Part shown: piece by piece, positions 1 to 11,700 of the stretch | Layout of the letters: each line of letters begins with the position of its first letter | Numbering within the stretch: the first letter of the stretch is position 1 | Assembly: GCA_037176845.1 (NCBI GenBank) | Contig: JAYKXP010000068.1 | Coordinates: 124,001 to 188,000 of the forward strand | DNA from: Paramarasmius palmivorus | Taxonomy: Eukaryota; Basidiomycota; Agaricomycetes; Agaricales; Marasmiaceae | Direction of reading: 5' to 3' | DNA: 64,000 nt | Translations under genes and position numbers: made by a program | The notes under the pieces: generated by a model | Databases searched by the model: none | The model's input: the letters and a program-made list of their open reading frames with translations, nothing else | What the model was told of the DNA's origin: nothing

Positions 1-2536
1 TGACCTGGGTGCGGAGGGTAGCTCATCATTGTCTTCATCTTCCTCGTCTCCCTCGTCCTCATCCATCATAGAACTAAGAAACCGTTGCTTGGCAGCATGT
101 TCTTCCCTGTCGAGTTCCTTCTGCGTATACTTGGAGAAAACAAGCATCTTCTTCGTACGTTCTTGACGCGACGTATTCCTGAGCTCGGCTGCTAGAAACT
201 TGCCCATACGTCGCCCTGGTGCAAGCTTAATTCCACATTCGCCGTAGTCAACCGTGTCGTCTGGGATGTTTTGGTCGTCATCAGAGGAAAGGTCTGGGGT
301 TGGAGAATGTGGGGTATCATCCCCAGAGTCGATGTCTTTGCTGGAATATTTGCGAGCTTGAGCTGACGAGGAGGAGGGAGATGAAGCCATGGCAGCTGGA
401 AAAGAAGGGAGAGAAGTTGTGGGAAGTGAAGTAGACGATGCCATGTTTCGAGCGTCTCCAACCGTGGGAGTGCTTATATCAGCAGTCTCATCACACGCCG
501 AGACAAGGTCTGAGGGATGCTGAGGAGGCGCTGCTGGATAACCTATCAAAGTTCGTTGAATAACTTCATACATACAAATATGATTCAATGTCACTTACCC
601 TTTTCAAGTCTGGCACAGGCCTTAACAAACTCAGCAAATGATAGAATATGATGCATCTTGTATCCAACAGGATCCCATTCGTTGAATTTCTGTGGGTTTG
701 GCCCAGGCGTGGTACCAGTCAAAACACTATTCAATGATCGAAGTGTATTGTATCAGCTGAAGATATTACATGCGCGTCAAGTACCTACTTGCAAAAAAAA
801 GCATCGTCATCTGATGCATCATTATAGCCTACAGCAACGAACGAGATACGAGTGTTGGTGGCCAAAGCAACTGCTTCAAACAGAGGCTTGAGCTTTGCGC
901 CCATCTGCTCGCGAAGCCTGAACAAAGTGTCAGTGAGTTCAAATAAAAGATGAACAAGGCTACTGACATGGGTATATGTTTCTCCTCCGTTAGACCTTCA
1001 CCACAAACTCGCTTCTCATATTCCTCGCGCCTGGTTTGGTATAAAGCTTCGGCTGCCTCGTGAATCCTCTCTTTCGTTTCATCCGACTCCTTGTCAAAGA
1101 GTTCCCGGGCCACATCAACATGTTGGCAGAGACGCTGTTTCCCTTGGGTATCATCACCAAAGCGCTCGGTCAATCTGGCGTCGATCTTGGCCTGATATTC
1201 CTCCTGGGCTTCGTAAACCTTGTAGTCAGGAATGTGCCGGGGTGCCTTGCCATGGTCTTTGTTGAAATGGGATATCAGCCCACCCCAGACTTCGCCTTCG
1301 TCCTTCGTTGTTGCCTTTTCCTTCACAGCACGAGTACCAAACCAGGTCTTCAATCGCTGTACAAAGGATGTTAGCATCAAAGAATGCTATAGCTGCTTGT
1401 CTCGTACCTCGTCAGTAGCGCCACGAGCGATGAGAATGTTGTCAGCCTTAGAACGCTTGTTCTTCTGTTTGACCTTTTTCTCCTTCGAGGAGGTGCCTGG
1501 CTCGGGTGAGACGGCTCTCTCCGACGGTCCAGGAACATCAATCTGAGACGATGACGTATCCTGGGGAGATTGAGTAGTGACAGTCGCATCTGAGTTACCG
1601 TGGGGAGATTGAGAAATCGCAGTTGCATCTGAATTACCGAGGGCGCTGTCGTGAGAAGTTGTGTTCCTATCACAGACAGGATCGTCAGTGGCTGTAGCAC
1701 CGCTAGACGCGTCTGCGACGGCAGCGGCGACAGCCGCAGAAGCAGTAACCATGTCGATATCCATAATAGAAGAAGCATTGGTGGTCGTAGGGCCAGCAGA
1801 ACCAGACGCGTTCCTTTCTACGACGGGAATAGCAGTGGCTGTGGCACCGCCAGATGCATCCATTTCTGCAACGGGAGCAGCAGAGGCCGCAGAACCATTA
1901 ACCACGTCGATCTCCATGATAGAAGTAGCATCGGTGGTCGTAGGGCCAGATTGGTTGATATTCCCGGCAGCAGCAACAGTGGAATCACCGGACATGTTCC
2001 CCTCAACGACGGGAACAGCAGGTTCCAGAGCAGGTTCCGAGGTGCTATTCACTGCAAATGGCACATAAGGACACAGAAAAGAGATAATAACTGATCAGAC
2101 CCATACCTGTGGTGTTGGCTGCTGGTGCACGTTCTTCAGCTGATACAGCTGTAGTGCCCCGGTGAGAAGGTGGAACTTGTTCAGCTTCATCTATTTCCTC
2201 TAATGATTCGATGTTAGTTGTGTCAAAGGGGAGAAAGATGCTCATACCTAATAGTGAAGAGTCCCCCTCGACCGGGAAGTCGATGTCAATGGGCTTGATC
2301 TTGAGACGCTTCCTCAACACAGCGAGAAGTTGCTGCTCAGCTGCGGTAAGAGGCGGAAACTGTGTTCTCCAGTCGCCAAAAAATCTGGCCCAAAACGGAG
2401 CACGATTACCTCGCGATGAAACGTACTCTGGGACCCAACGCTCTAGGACGGTGAGTGGTTCACCCTGAAAAATCCCTGGATTACCACGTTTCTGAGGCTC
2501 CTTTTCAGTATTGTTGTTCTTCTTGCGACGAGCCAT
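1..2536 (-). CDS. Multi-exon 'GNPG' protein of an expanded mushroom family (3' end off window)
   Basis: Function unknown. The ATG at 2536 opens a basic stretch (MARRKK) followed by the block GNPGIFQGEP and an aromatic-rich segment (FWARFFGDW). I recognise this organisation from a large family of hypothetical Agaricomycete proteins. Seven exons join in frame: 2536-2248, 2199-2107, 2051-1408, 1356-968, 917-789, 726-599 and 542 to beyond base 1. Exon 3 encodes a low-complexity Ala/Ser/Thr/Val-rich linker. Exon 4 carries the second conserved part, starting RLKTWFGTRAV and rich in charged helices. Exon 6 ends in an aromatic motif (FNEWDPVGYK). The last exon is Ser/Pro-rich, has a block around CGIKLAPGRRMGKF, and turns acidic at the window edge. 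Its leader shares a motif with the leader of the TET/JBP gene. It could be a chromatin or mobile-element-associated protein, but nothing in the sequence proves that. Confidence 0.75.
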
Positions 2537-3078
2537 TGAGAAGTGTGTATGAAGTGGCTGGATGAGAGTAAGATGGTGCCAGCGGGGGTGAGAGAACGTT
2601 GGTTGTGGACAAGTGTTAGGCAAAATTTTGAGCCAAATAGAGGACGGCATGCCAAGATGACTTTGAGACGCGAATTCGGCGACGGAGGATAGGCAATGGT
2701 GGGATGATATGCGCTTAAGAGACGGTCAACGAAGCGAACACCTTTAGTGAAACGTTGTCACGTACCAGATCCCCGTGAAGTAATGCCCAAATGCAGAGCC
2801 ATATCCAACAGAAAGAGCGAACGATGCACATTGCAGAACCTACACGATAGAGAGAACTTTGAGGGCAACCGAGGCTCACTCGTGCACCCTGGCTAGAGTG
2901 CAGCAGAGGAGACATCCTGGTCATGGTACAGAAACAACCCGTGAAGATTATGTAATACCAGACCTTCGGTGATTAAACGAAATGGAGGCCACATTGTGGA
3001 ACCTCTAGCACGATTATGCATTCATAGGGTATGTAGTATGAGGTGTATACAATGAATATGTCTATATGTCTATAGATG
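2537..3078. other. Intergenic leader region
   Basis: No convincing coding sequence on either strand. Bases 2874-2903 contain, on the minus strand, an 18-base motif CTGCACTCTAGCCAGGGT plus a near-identical extension, also found upstream of the TET/JBP gene at 6637-6667. Because it lies about 340 bases upstream of the minus-strand ATG at 2536, it is probably part of that gene's promoter or leader. Confidence 0.4.
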
Positions 3079-4201
3079 CTATCTGACATGTAACCAAGAA
3101 GTGTGCGTACGATTTATAGAGCAAGCAGCGAGCCTAAAAATAGATGTCAGACTTGGAACATAAAAGCTGGATCTGGCGCACCGGATCATCAAAGAAAGCG
3201 ACAAGTCGAGACAGATTTTGCGAGATCTCAACACCCTATAATTGAATGTAACCGGTGAGCTGAATCCACGTGGAAGTCTGACGCCGAAATCACCTCTTGG
3301 CGTGCCTCGTCGGGAGTCATCGTCGTTTTCCGGAGCGATTTCTTGTGGAGAGGGAGGTAGGCGAGGAGAGAGTAGCATGGTATCCTCAGGTTCTCCACTT
3401 GACAGGGTTACAGGAACGATGTAGGACGAAGATGAAGGGCCAGCAATGGGGATATGCTCAACAATAGCCGAAGGAAACGACTATCAGACGTTTATGAGCT
3501 ATTTGACCGAGAAATGAATACATCTGCCGTACCTTAGATGAACTCTCGGAAGACAAAGCCAATCTCCTACGCTTCATGGCCGCGTCGCCTGCAAGTTTGC
3601 GCCTTTGGGTAGGACCGTCGTCGAGTATGACATGGGGACTCGGAACGGCGTGCATTATTAACTGTGGCGTGTCTTCAGGAGACATGACAAGGGTGGGACA
3701 TAGCTTGGTGGCGGGAACAGATGATGCATTCGAAGACGTTGCAGTGGAAACGACACGGAGACTAGCTCGTAGTCGTCGCCTCTGCTTGAGGGAATTGTTC
3801 GGTTTAGAACCAGGTCCGCAACTCAGAACACCAGGATGTAATGACTCCGCCACCGCAAATCTACGTTTTTGCTTCCGCGAGTTGTTGTGTATGATCTCGA
3901 TGTCGTTGAACACAGTCGCCGGTTCGCCAGACTGAATAGACGAGTCGTCATCGAGAGCAGACAATGCTCGGGGTTGCTCGCTGGACATATTTCGGGGCTG
4001 AGCGCAGGGAGGCGGGGTTAAGTGGTCCGAGTGTTCTTGCTCGCTAGAGGGCGATGACTCGGAGAACGATCGATTTGATATTGAAGACAGCGAGCTAAGA
4101 ACCAGAACTGTGAGAAACTGATGAATAGAAAATATAGAGAAATACCTTGTCCTATTACAATGGTTGGGGCCGTCACTTTCGTCTTTGAGGGGGAGGGACA
4201 T
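3079..4201 (-). CDS. Ser/Pro-rich basic protein of unknown function
   Basis: I do not recognise the family. The ATG at 4201 starts a short first exon (MSLPLKDESDGP). A 51-base intron, GTATTT to TTAG, then joins in frame to the main exon, which is rich in Ser, Pro, Arg and Lys and has several dibasic clusters (RKQKRR, KQRRRLR, MKRRRL) that look like nuclear localisation signals. A second intron begins after SSESSSK near 3530. The last exon runs to a stop at 3079 and carries a SPRLPPSPQEIAPEN stretch. The basic clusters and disorder suggest a nuclear regulatory protein, which is inference only. The last 45 or so codons are less coding-like, so a further intron near 3240 cannot be excluded. The promoter side carries two tandem repeats (4255-4289 and 4431-4520). 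Confidence 0.55.
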
Positions 4202-4254
4202 GGTGATAAGTAGAGGCAAGAGAACTTACGAGACATGAGGCCTGGGATTCTAAC

Positions 4255-4289
4255 CCGAGGTCCGAGGTCCGAAGTCCGAAGTCCTAAGT
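4255..4289. repeat. 7-base tandem repeat, five units
   Basis: Five tandem copies of a 7-base unit: ccgaggt twice, ccgaagt twice, then cctaagt. The array lies 55-90 bases upstream of the minus-strand ATG at 4201. Confidence 0.85.
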
Positions 4290-4430
4290 TACGTAGACCT
4301 GCGTTAATCAACGGTTCAATATTCAATGATACGACTATACGGGACAAATATGGGGGCAGTACGAGCTACGATGAAAGGGTATACGGTATTCAGAAACGAT
4401 GCAATAATAGAAACGATGCAATAATAGAGA

Positions 4431-4520
4431 CGGTACGATATTCGAGATGATGCGATATTCGAGATGATGCGATATTCGAGATGATGCGATATTCGAGACG
4501 ATGCGATGTTCAGAGGCAAT
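4431..4520. repeat. 17-base tandem repeat with degenerate flanks
   Basis: Three clean tandem copies of gatgcgatattcgagat occupy about 4448-4498. Degenerate copies lie on both sides (4431-4447 and 4499-4570), and a looser run of acgatgcaataatag starts at about 4397. The array lies between two minus-strand genes, downstream of the HNH gene stop and upstream of the gene at 3079-4201. Confidence 0.85.
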
Positions 4521-4584
4521 GCGATATTCGATGCGATATTCGGAAGACGATTCGAGATGCAGAAACGATGCGATAGCAAAACTT

Positions 4585-6281
4585 TCAGCCCTGATTCTCT
4601 ACCCAAGTGGCAACCCTTGATTCTGTCTCTGCGTATGTTCGTTTTTGTGTGGCCAAGGACGAAAGTCTCCAGATTTTTTCAAGCAGATTTGTGGCATCAT
4701 CTATCTGGGGAGGCCGGTCTAAGAAAAGTGGTAAATGACAAGACCTCACCACCGGTTACTGAGACTTACCCTGAGCTGTTCTTGGCCGAGAGCTTGAGCC
4801 TTTGCTTCGTGTCTCATACCTAGACGAGCTTTGGCCTCCGTTGCCATTGTCTTTTCGGGGACCTCGACCACCTTTCCCTGGACCACCATCTTTACGACCT
4901 TTGCCTTTGCCACCTCCTCGACCACCTCGACCGCCTCGACCGCCTCGACCGCCTCGACCACCTCGGCCACCTCGGCCACCTCGGCCAATCTCCTCCTCGG
5001 TACGATCATTGTCTCCTATCTCAGTTACTTCTGTGTCCGTAGAATCGTCAATATCCGCACGTGGTACTTTAGTTTGATCGGGGAAGTATTCACCGCCACC
5101 TGCGAAGTACAGCTCGTCACAAAAGCTGCCAAAGTCTTGGTATCCTTGTCCTCTAACGCCAAATACTGCGAGCGCGGTACACCCATAATGGTGGTCCCAA
5201 ATCACCTGAGGAACTCGCATACAGTACCGTTTCTCGGCAGGCTCCCTGAGCAGTTTTCCGTCCCACAGACGTGGGGGAACAGCTATCGTCTCTCCTAGAA
5301 TCTCGTAATTCTCTTCCAGCAAGTCATGGTCGAAGATGTGAAACTGTACAGTATGCCTGGTGCCTAAGGTGTTGAGGATTTCAACGTCCGAAGCGTGGCT
5401 GCTGTACTTCATGTGGCTCCGCTGCAGATATTCGTTCGGGACCTGCAGCCTGATCAGCTTCAAGATCCGTGCATAATGAAGAGCGACCTACGCATATGAA
5501 ACTACATTTTGGGGTGCGCAGGACGCCATTTGATTTGCTGTAGCCTAGAGCTTTGTGTATAGGATTCCACACCATCAATCCGTTACGAATGTCGTCAATA
5601 GCAGTGATCTTTTCCGAGCAGTTTTGGGTGACCTTGGTGATATACTTCGAATCGTTTAGTTTCTTAGCGTGGATGAATCATGCGGGGGACTTACAGGATC
5701 GCAACGACGGTGGGGTAGAAGATGAGCTGCAGTGCAGCTATTTACCAAACCCAGCACTGATTTTTCACTGCCGAGCCTTGCGCTGTCAGGGTCGACGATG
5801 CAGCACCAATTGTAACGCAAGGTTTTCATCTGACCGTCGACTGATAAGCTTATCTTGCGCCGGTCTCGTCGCTCGAGGTCAGTGCGAAAATTTGGTAGCC
5901 TATTCTGATTGGCCGGTTGCTCAAAATCGGAAGTCTCCGTTCGTTCGATCAGGGCCTTTGGATTAGCGACGGCAGACAATTCGTCCCAAACTGCATATTC
6001 GGTCAGCGAGCGCCCGGATATTGCTTAGCGAGATACTTACCAACTGTATATACCAACATTGTGCCCTCAGTAATGACTATGTTTGAGTTCGGATGGAGTT
6101 CGATGCCTTGGTGGGTGAGAGATCCTTTCGGGGACGGGACGATGCAGTTCATAAGATAGAAAACCCATAGAAGAGTATAGTTGGTGACGACAGCTGGAAC
6201 GCTCAGCGGTATAACCAAGCGCAAATGATGGTGCTCCTCCCGCGCAGTGAATCTGATATCCACCGTGAAGGACTGAGACAT
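4585..6281 (-). CDS. HNH-type nuclease-domain protein with RGG tail
   Basis: Likely a fungal HNH endonuclease-domain protein of the HNH_2 (Pfam PF13391) type. Exon 1 (6281-6041) encodes an N-terminal domain. Exon 2 (5990-5695) carries CCIVDPDSARL and CTAAHLLPHRRCDP, the zinc/metal-binding Cys plus the H of the HNH motif. The next exon has DDIRNGLMVWNPIHKALGY, which supplies the Asn and final His. The following exon covers a beta-rich region and an Arg-Gly tail made of about eight GRGG repeats, a typical RNA- or DNA-binding tail. A perfect GTAAGT donor in the tail joins a last exon ending at 4585. The junction near 5480 is unresolved, because the flanking exons do not meet in frame with an obvious donor and acceptor. 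A nuclease fold is well supported, but activity and target are unknown. Confidence 0.7.
4905..4990. repeat. 9-base coding repeat encoding the GRG/GRGG tail
   Basis: Tandem copies of a 9-base unit (cgaccgcct and variants cgaccacct, cggccacct) lie inside the HNH gene and encode, on the minus strand, the Arg-Gly-Gly repeats of its tail. Confidence 0.85.
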
Positions 6282-6612
6282 GATGGGGGTAGTCAAGAAG
6301 GTTGGAAAGATGAACAATGACCCCAAACGTTTAAGCCTCCGACGTTCCCACGCGAAGATCGGCAGTTGTCAAAATGGAAATGACACACCCTCACGAGTCG
6401 AACTGTGCGCGGGCTTCTCTCGGGTTTACAAGTGGTGAAAATACTCTGCTTCAAAATGTGCAGGGTTTTGGAACAGGTAAGTTGAATCGTTTCGATCTTC
6501 ATCTGACATGTGTACTTAAGCTGGCGCGTTTTCTCGGAAGTTCGTCGGGTCCGAGTAAGATACGGTGATGCCATCCGCTGCCAGCTCAATGGTGCTCACA
6601 CAATGTCGACGA

Positions 6613-6667
6613 TATAAGAACGCTATGATCCTCATACTGCACTCTAGCCAGGGTCGCAAGAGTGAGC
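6613..6667 (+). promoter_or_regulatory. Probable core promoter/leader of the TET/JBP gene
   Basis: TATAAG at 6613-6618 is followed 19 bases later by the 18-base motif CTGCACTCTAGCCAGGGT (6637-6654) and then cgcaagagtgagc. The ATG of the TET/JBP gene is at 6719, so the spacing fits a TATA box followed by a transcription start. The same motif occurs inverted at 2874-2903 upstream of the GNPG-family gene. The assignment as promoter is inference from position. The rest of 6282-6612 shows no gene. Confidence 0.45.
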
Positions 6668-6718
6668 ACTGCGGGCTTTTCGTCGGCATTCTCATTGTTT
6701 CTTGCTACTTTTTCAACT

Positions 6719-8563
6719 ATGGTGCGTTCTTTTTCTCTTGTTTTCCTTACCAGAATCTCACCTTTTGCTTAGTCTTTAGACTGGGACACCATACTCCCCG
6801 TGCGAGTAGACTCCTCGTTTGACCTTAGCGCCATTATTACCGCTCGCTCAAAAGCCAATTATCCGCCTGATGGTGTCGTTGACCATCCACCACTGGACGG
6901 TCCAGACGCAGAACCACCGTACTCTTCTCCCTTTGGCTCCCCACTCAGTTCAGTTCCTCCAACCGACCTGTCATCCTCACCGCTTACGTCGCTCCCATCT
7001 TCTCTCTCGTCATCACCCTCAGAGCCTGCGCATCCACCACTACCCACTGTGATTGCCACCACTTCATGCCCCAGAGTGATAGACTTGGAAGCTGGAAGGG
7101 ATTCTGAAGAGGAGATCAAACAGGAGGAAGGAAAAGGGAAGAAGAGGCGTAGACGAAGGAGTAAGAAGGGCAAGAAAACCGATTCCCCCAGCTCTCTTCC
7201 TTTCGTTTCAATGTCGGTCCCTGCGTCAGCTGCCCCCTCTGTTTCACCATCGCCTCATCGCTCCACCTCGACTTCACCTGTTCCGTCCACTTCTTCGGTG
7301 CCACCAGTCATTTCGGTCATTTCGGGAACGCAAGTTCCAAACGCAGAAACACGACGAAAGCATAAAGTACGAGAGGCAAAGCGGAGAAGGCTCAAAGATC
7401 GCGCAACTACCTCGTTAGGTAGTAAGAACTTGAAGTCAGCGACTGCGATCGGTACTGCCTTCGATGCTCAGGTCATGCATAATCAGACCGACGGCTACCT
7501 GGGCCATCCAGGCCACGTTCCTGACGGCGACGGACTAGTGTACACCCTCGATCAGCTGGTCGGTTCAAATTCGAGGTATAAGTTCACTCTACAATCTATA
7601 CCTCCCAAGTAAGTGATACTTATTCATGCAACGTGTTCAACCTCTGAAATCTCGATTAGTGCTACATCTATTCCACTCCTAGATAAGAACGACACAGTGA
7701 TAGGACTTTTAGTGGGTCCTCCGCGCGGCGACAACTCCTGGGATACAGTTGTTGCAAATGCCGCGGAAAGCTTGGAAGCAGCGCGCGCCGATTTATACTT
7801 TGAGGACAAACGGTTGATACACAAGCGAGGGTATTTCCCTGTTCAGCCCTATGGTGTTTCATTCGGCGGTGGTCAATTGGTATGTGTAATGGGTATGTGT
7901 GGTACACGTTTCTCTGATTCAGTTAGTTTCCAGCACCCAAAACGGATATATCAACCACCGAGGAACGAAGAAATCCTAAGCACGCTCACTGAGAAGCCCT
8001 GCTTCAAGCGGTTGGCTGGGCATGCTAGTGGTGCGTTTGCTACATGGGCCCCCAAGCTATACCGGCACTATTTCGATTACGATACCCGTCTGCGGAAGGA
8101 ACATCCTTTTTGCACCAAGAATTTCGAGAATAGCATCTGGTCGTGTGCCACGTACAACTTCGGACCTAGTACTGTTACCGTCCAACATATCGACCATCTC
8201 AACTACATATTCGGCTGGTGTGCCATTACCTCGTTAGGGAAATTCGACCATACGAAGGGCGGTCATCTTGTTCTCTGGGAGCTGGGTCTCGTACTCGAGT
8301 TTCCTCCAGGATGGACTGCGCTCATTCCCTCCGCATACATCAGACATTCCAATACCCCTATTTCGGACCAGGAAACGCGTTACTCCTTTACACAGTATAC
8401 TGCCGGAGGATTGTTTCGTTGGGTTGATGATAAATTTCGGCTTCGCTCGAAACTGACTAAAGCCCAAAGGAAGAGAGCTACAGCGAGGGACAAGAGGCGT
8501 CTTAAAAGCGGGCTTTTTATGTATTCTACCTTAGATGAGCTACGTCAGTTGTACACGCAGTAA
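6719..8563 (+). CDS. TET/JBP-family 2-oxoglutarate/Fe(II) dioxygenase
   Basis: Predicted to oxidise 5-methyl-pyrimidines in DNA, as TET and JBP enzymes do. Four exons give about 562 residues: an ATG-only first exon (6719-6721), then 6773-7608, 7660-7879 and 7934-8563. The N-terminal half is disordered, with Ser/Pro runs and a basic KKRRRRRSKKGKK patch. The catalytic half shows the fungal TET/JBP signature: FATWAPKLY, YNFGPSTVTVQHID (HxD iron ligands H438 and D440), FGWCAITSLGKFD, KGGHLVLWELGLVLEFPPG, the second iron histidine in IPSAYIRHSN (H491) and the 2-oxoglutarate arginine in TRYSFTQY (R502). No stop or frameshift interrupts it. It sits about 200 bases upstream of, and in the same direction as, the KDZ transposase, matching the known association of lineage-expanded fungal TET/JBP genes with KDZ transposons. 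The ATG-only exon is tentative. Confidence 0.88.
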
Positions 8564-8770
8564 TTGCCAATGTACTATCATTTGGTATGTATACCTCAAG
8601 GCCTCAATAAGTTATCTTGATAAAGAGTAGTTCCAAAATATCATACGATTTTTTCGCCGAATTTACCCCGCGCTTGTGAGACATTGAACGTTCCGAATAT
8701 CTCCACTTCCGTAACACTTCTCACCTCTTTCCGTGACCGTCACCTTCCTTCTGATCCCTCATGTTCCAGC

Positions 8771-11700
8771 ATGTCCCACAGGCCTCCAAACCCAGGCAAA
8801 AAGAAAGGAACGTTCAAACACAGTCCTAACAACCCTCTCAGCGGATTCACATCGTTTTCATCCCTCGGCATCTCATTCCATGAAAAACAAGACAACGTCA
8901 TCAAGACTCAAACCGTCTCTCAAGATGGTCGTCGTGTACATACACATGTTACTACAGCACCACCTCAGTCTCCTATCAAGGCCAGAGAGTACACCTCCAT
9001 GCACCCCCCTTCAGATTGGGATGCTTGGGACGACACCGCTATGGACGACACCGCTATGGATGACGCCGTTGTGGATGATCTCTTGCCTGAGCAACCCAAC
9101 TCAGAGGGAGAGAAACTTGCAAGAAAGCAATATGAATCGGTGAGTAAAGGTATTATTGAATCTTGAAGAGCGCCGCTGAACATGCATCATACTATCAGGA
9201 CTCCCCCATGAAAGGCTTCCTCAAGTACCGGGACCAATTCCTTGCCATCACACTGCTCCTCAAAGGACGCGGAGAGAACGTCCCAGAGGCATGTACATTT
9301 TGCCCACCTCGGAAGGAGCCTGTCGCTCCCACGTTTAGGTGTATGGATTGCAGCTCAAGCGCATTGATATGTCAGGATTGCTGCGTTCAAAGACATAGAT
9401 TTTCCCCGCTTCATCGAGTCGAGGTGTGTATCTCTACCTTTCTTCCTGCTCATGCTCATCTGTTTTGCATCCAGCACTGGAATGGTCAACACTTCGACCG
9501 TGTGTCCCTTCGGCGTCTAGGCTTGAAAGTCCAGCTACGCCATCCTGATGGTTCTCGGTGCCCACTCCCTGTCAAAGGTCCTGAAGGATTCACCATTCTC
9601 GATATCTCAGGCATACACCACGTTTCGCTATATTATTGTGGCTGCACTGCTTCAATCTGGCCGGAAAGCAAAATTCAACAGCAGAAGTGGGAACAATTAA
9701 TGCTCCACGAATGGTTCCCATCTACGACGACCAGACCAAAGACAGCATGCACCTTCCGGTGCCTACAACAGTTCCAACTCCTGACGCTCACGGGGAAGAT
9801 CACAGCTTTTGACTACTACAAGTCACTGGAACGCCTTACGGATAACACAGGAAAATCGCTTGGGGTATGTCTTTCTTCTTGGAGCGCACAGTAAACTTAT
9901 TAACGAGAATTACAGAACAGATACAAGGAGTTCCTTAGAATGGTGCGGCAATGGCGCAATCTCCGCATGCTTCGAAGAGCTGGCCGTGGTCACGATGTTG
10001 AACGGCGAGTGGACTCTACGAAGCCAGGAGAACTCGTCGTTCCTTGCATTGCTTGCCCCATACCAGACGTCAACCTACCGGGGGGCTGGGACAAAGTACC
10101 ACACCAACAACGGTAAATGTTCCTTTGATTTGGGTATAGCTTTACTGAATACTTTACTAGGTTCTTATATTGTCTTTTCCTCTCCATTGACGCGTGCTTC
10201 CGCTTGAAACGAAAGAAGGTATCGTCATGGAGCAAAGACCCTAGTCTCCAAGATGGATGGGCATATTTCGTCGAACAAGGCCCTTACAGTGAATGGGTAC
10301 GGAAGATGAGGGAACAAAAAGAGGTATGTATACAATGCAAATACATTGATCATTTTCTGAATGCCGGCTTAGATGTCAACATGTACCGGACTTTCTGCCC
10401 TTGACCATGCAAATACCAAGTACAATGTTGGATATGACGAGACTGGAAAGGGTGCAGGGCTTTGTTCACGCCATGAAATCTTACTGCCTAATGGGTTAGG
10501 AGCGCTTCAAGTGGGAGAAAGGTAAACATTCAACATCTATGTTGAAGGTCGTACTAATGCACTCGTTCAAGATACTCAAACATGGACTACATCGTAGCCT
10601 CTTTACTGCGCCATATTTCCGCTCTTCTCTTGATACTGATGTCATACGACATCATGTGTCAGTGGTCGAAGAAGATGTATCAACGCTTCCAGGAACTCCC
10701 ACCTCTTGTTCGCCAAATTCTCGCACGCCGACTCTTGAAGTTGGCAATTCCTAAGCTCCATATCCTGGGTCATCTTCTCAAGTGCCAAGAAAAGTTCTCG
10801 CTGTTGTACACTGAAGGTGCAGGGGAGACCGACGCTGAAGGAATCGAACGTGTTTGGTCAGGGATTGGGACGGTAGCAACAAGTATCAAAGAGATGGGTC
10901 CTGGCTCACATCATGACACGCTAGAGGACCATTGCGGTGACTGGAACTGGATGAAAGTAGTTGGTCTAGGTAAGCTTATCCCTTTGTATGTCCAACTTCC
11001 TCTTCTGACTATCATTCAGATCGACTTCTTGCGAAACGACTACTGAATGCTGTCAAGCAGTTCAAGAGCCAGTATGAAGCATGGCTTGAATTCAGTGAGC
11101 ACCAGCAACAAGAAGCTGCGGAATGGGTACGAGCTGTCCACAACTTTGAAAGTGGTGCGTCAGAGGAGAATCCCTTTTCGTTACCTGAATGTGGTGAGTG
11201 CTCTTCGTCACCGTTTTATTCTATCGTTAACTACTTTATAGGTATCACACTGACGTCAGTCCGACTTGAGTTAGCAGTGGAGGAAAATGAAAAAGTTAAA
11301 GCGGACTTACCTAGTGTGGATAACACTACAGCTGCTGAGTTTGTTTACTTTGGGATAGAGTTGGAAGCTAAACAGTGAGCTCCTTCTCTGGGTTCGCCTC
11401 ATTATTATGCTAACAATTTCACATCAGGCTAGAGCTGCGAGAAGATATTAAGCATACGCATGCTGCCACTCCCAAGCAATTGACGAAGCTTGTAAACCGA
11501 CGCACAAAGCTCCTCCGCCAAGTCAAACGTCTCCGCACTCTCCAGCGTAAATATTCACCTATATCCCTTCAGATCTTTGCCACCCTGCCTCCAGACAAGC
11601 TCTCGCCCAATGCCGAGGACATACCACTTCTACTCCCCTCTTCCTTCTCTAATATGCAACGACAAGCTCCTAACTGTGTACCAGAGGTGATCGACATCGA

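Noticed and set aside
4431..4520. CRISPR-like array
   Set aside because: The units are contiguous 17-base tandem repeats without spacers, in a eukaryotic genome.
4802..5298. Plus-strand Pro/Arg- and Thr/Ala-rich open frames opposite the HNH gene
   Set aside because: They are antisense shadows of the Arg-Gly-Gly repeat on the minus strand.
9140..9168. A 29-base first intron in the KDZ gene
   Set aside because: Too short for a spliceosomal intron; the acceptor at 9197-9198 gives a 59-base intron and keeps the frame better aligned with the family.
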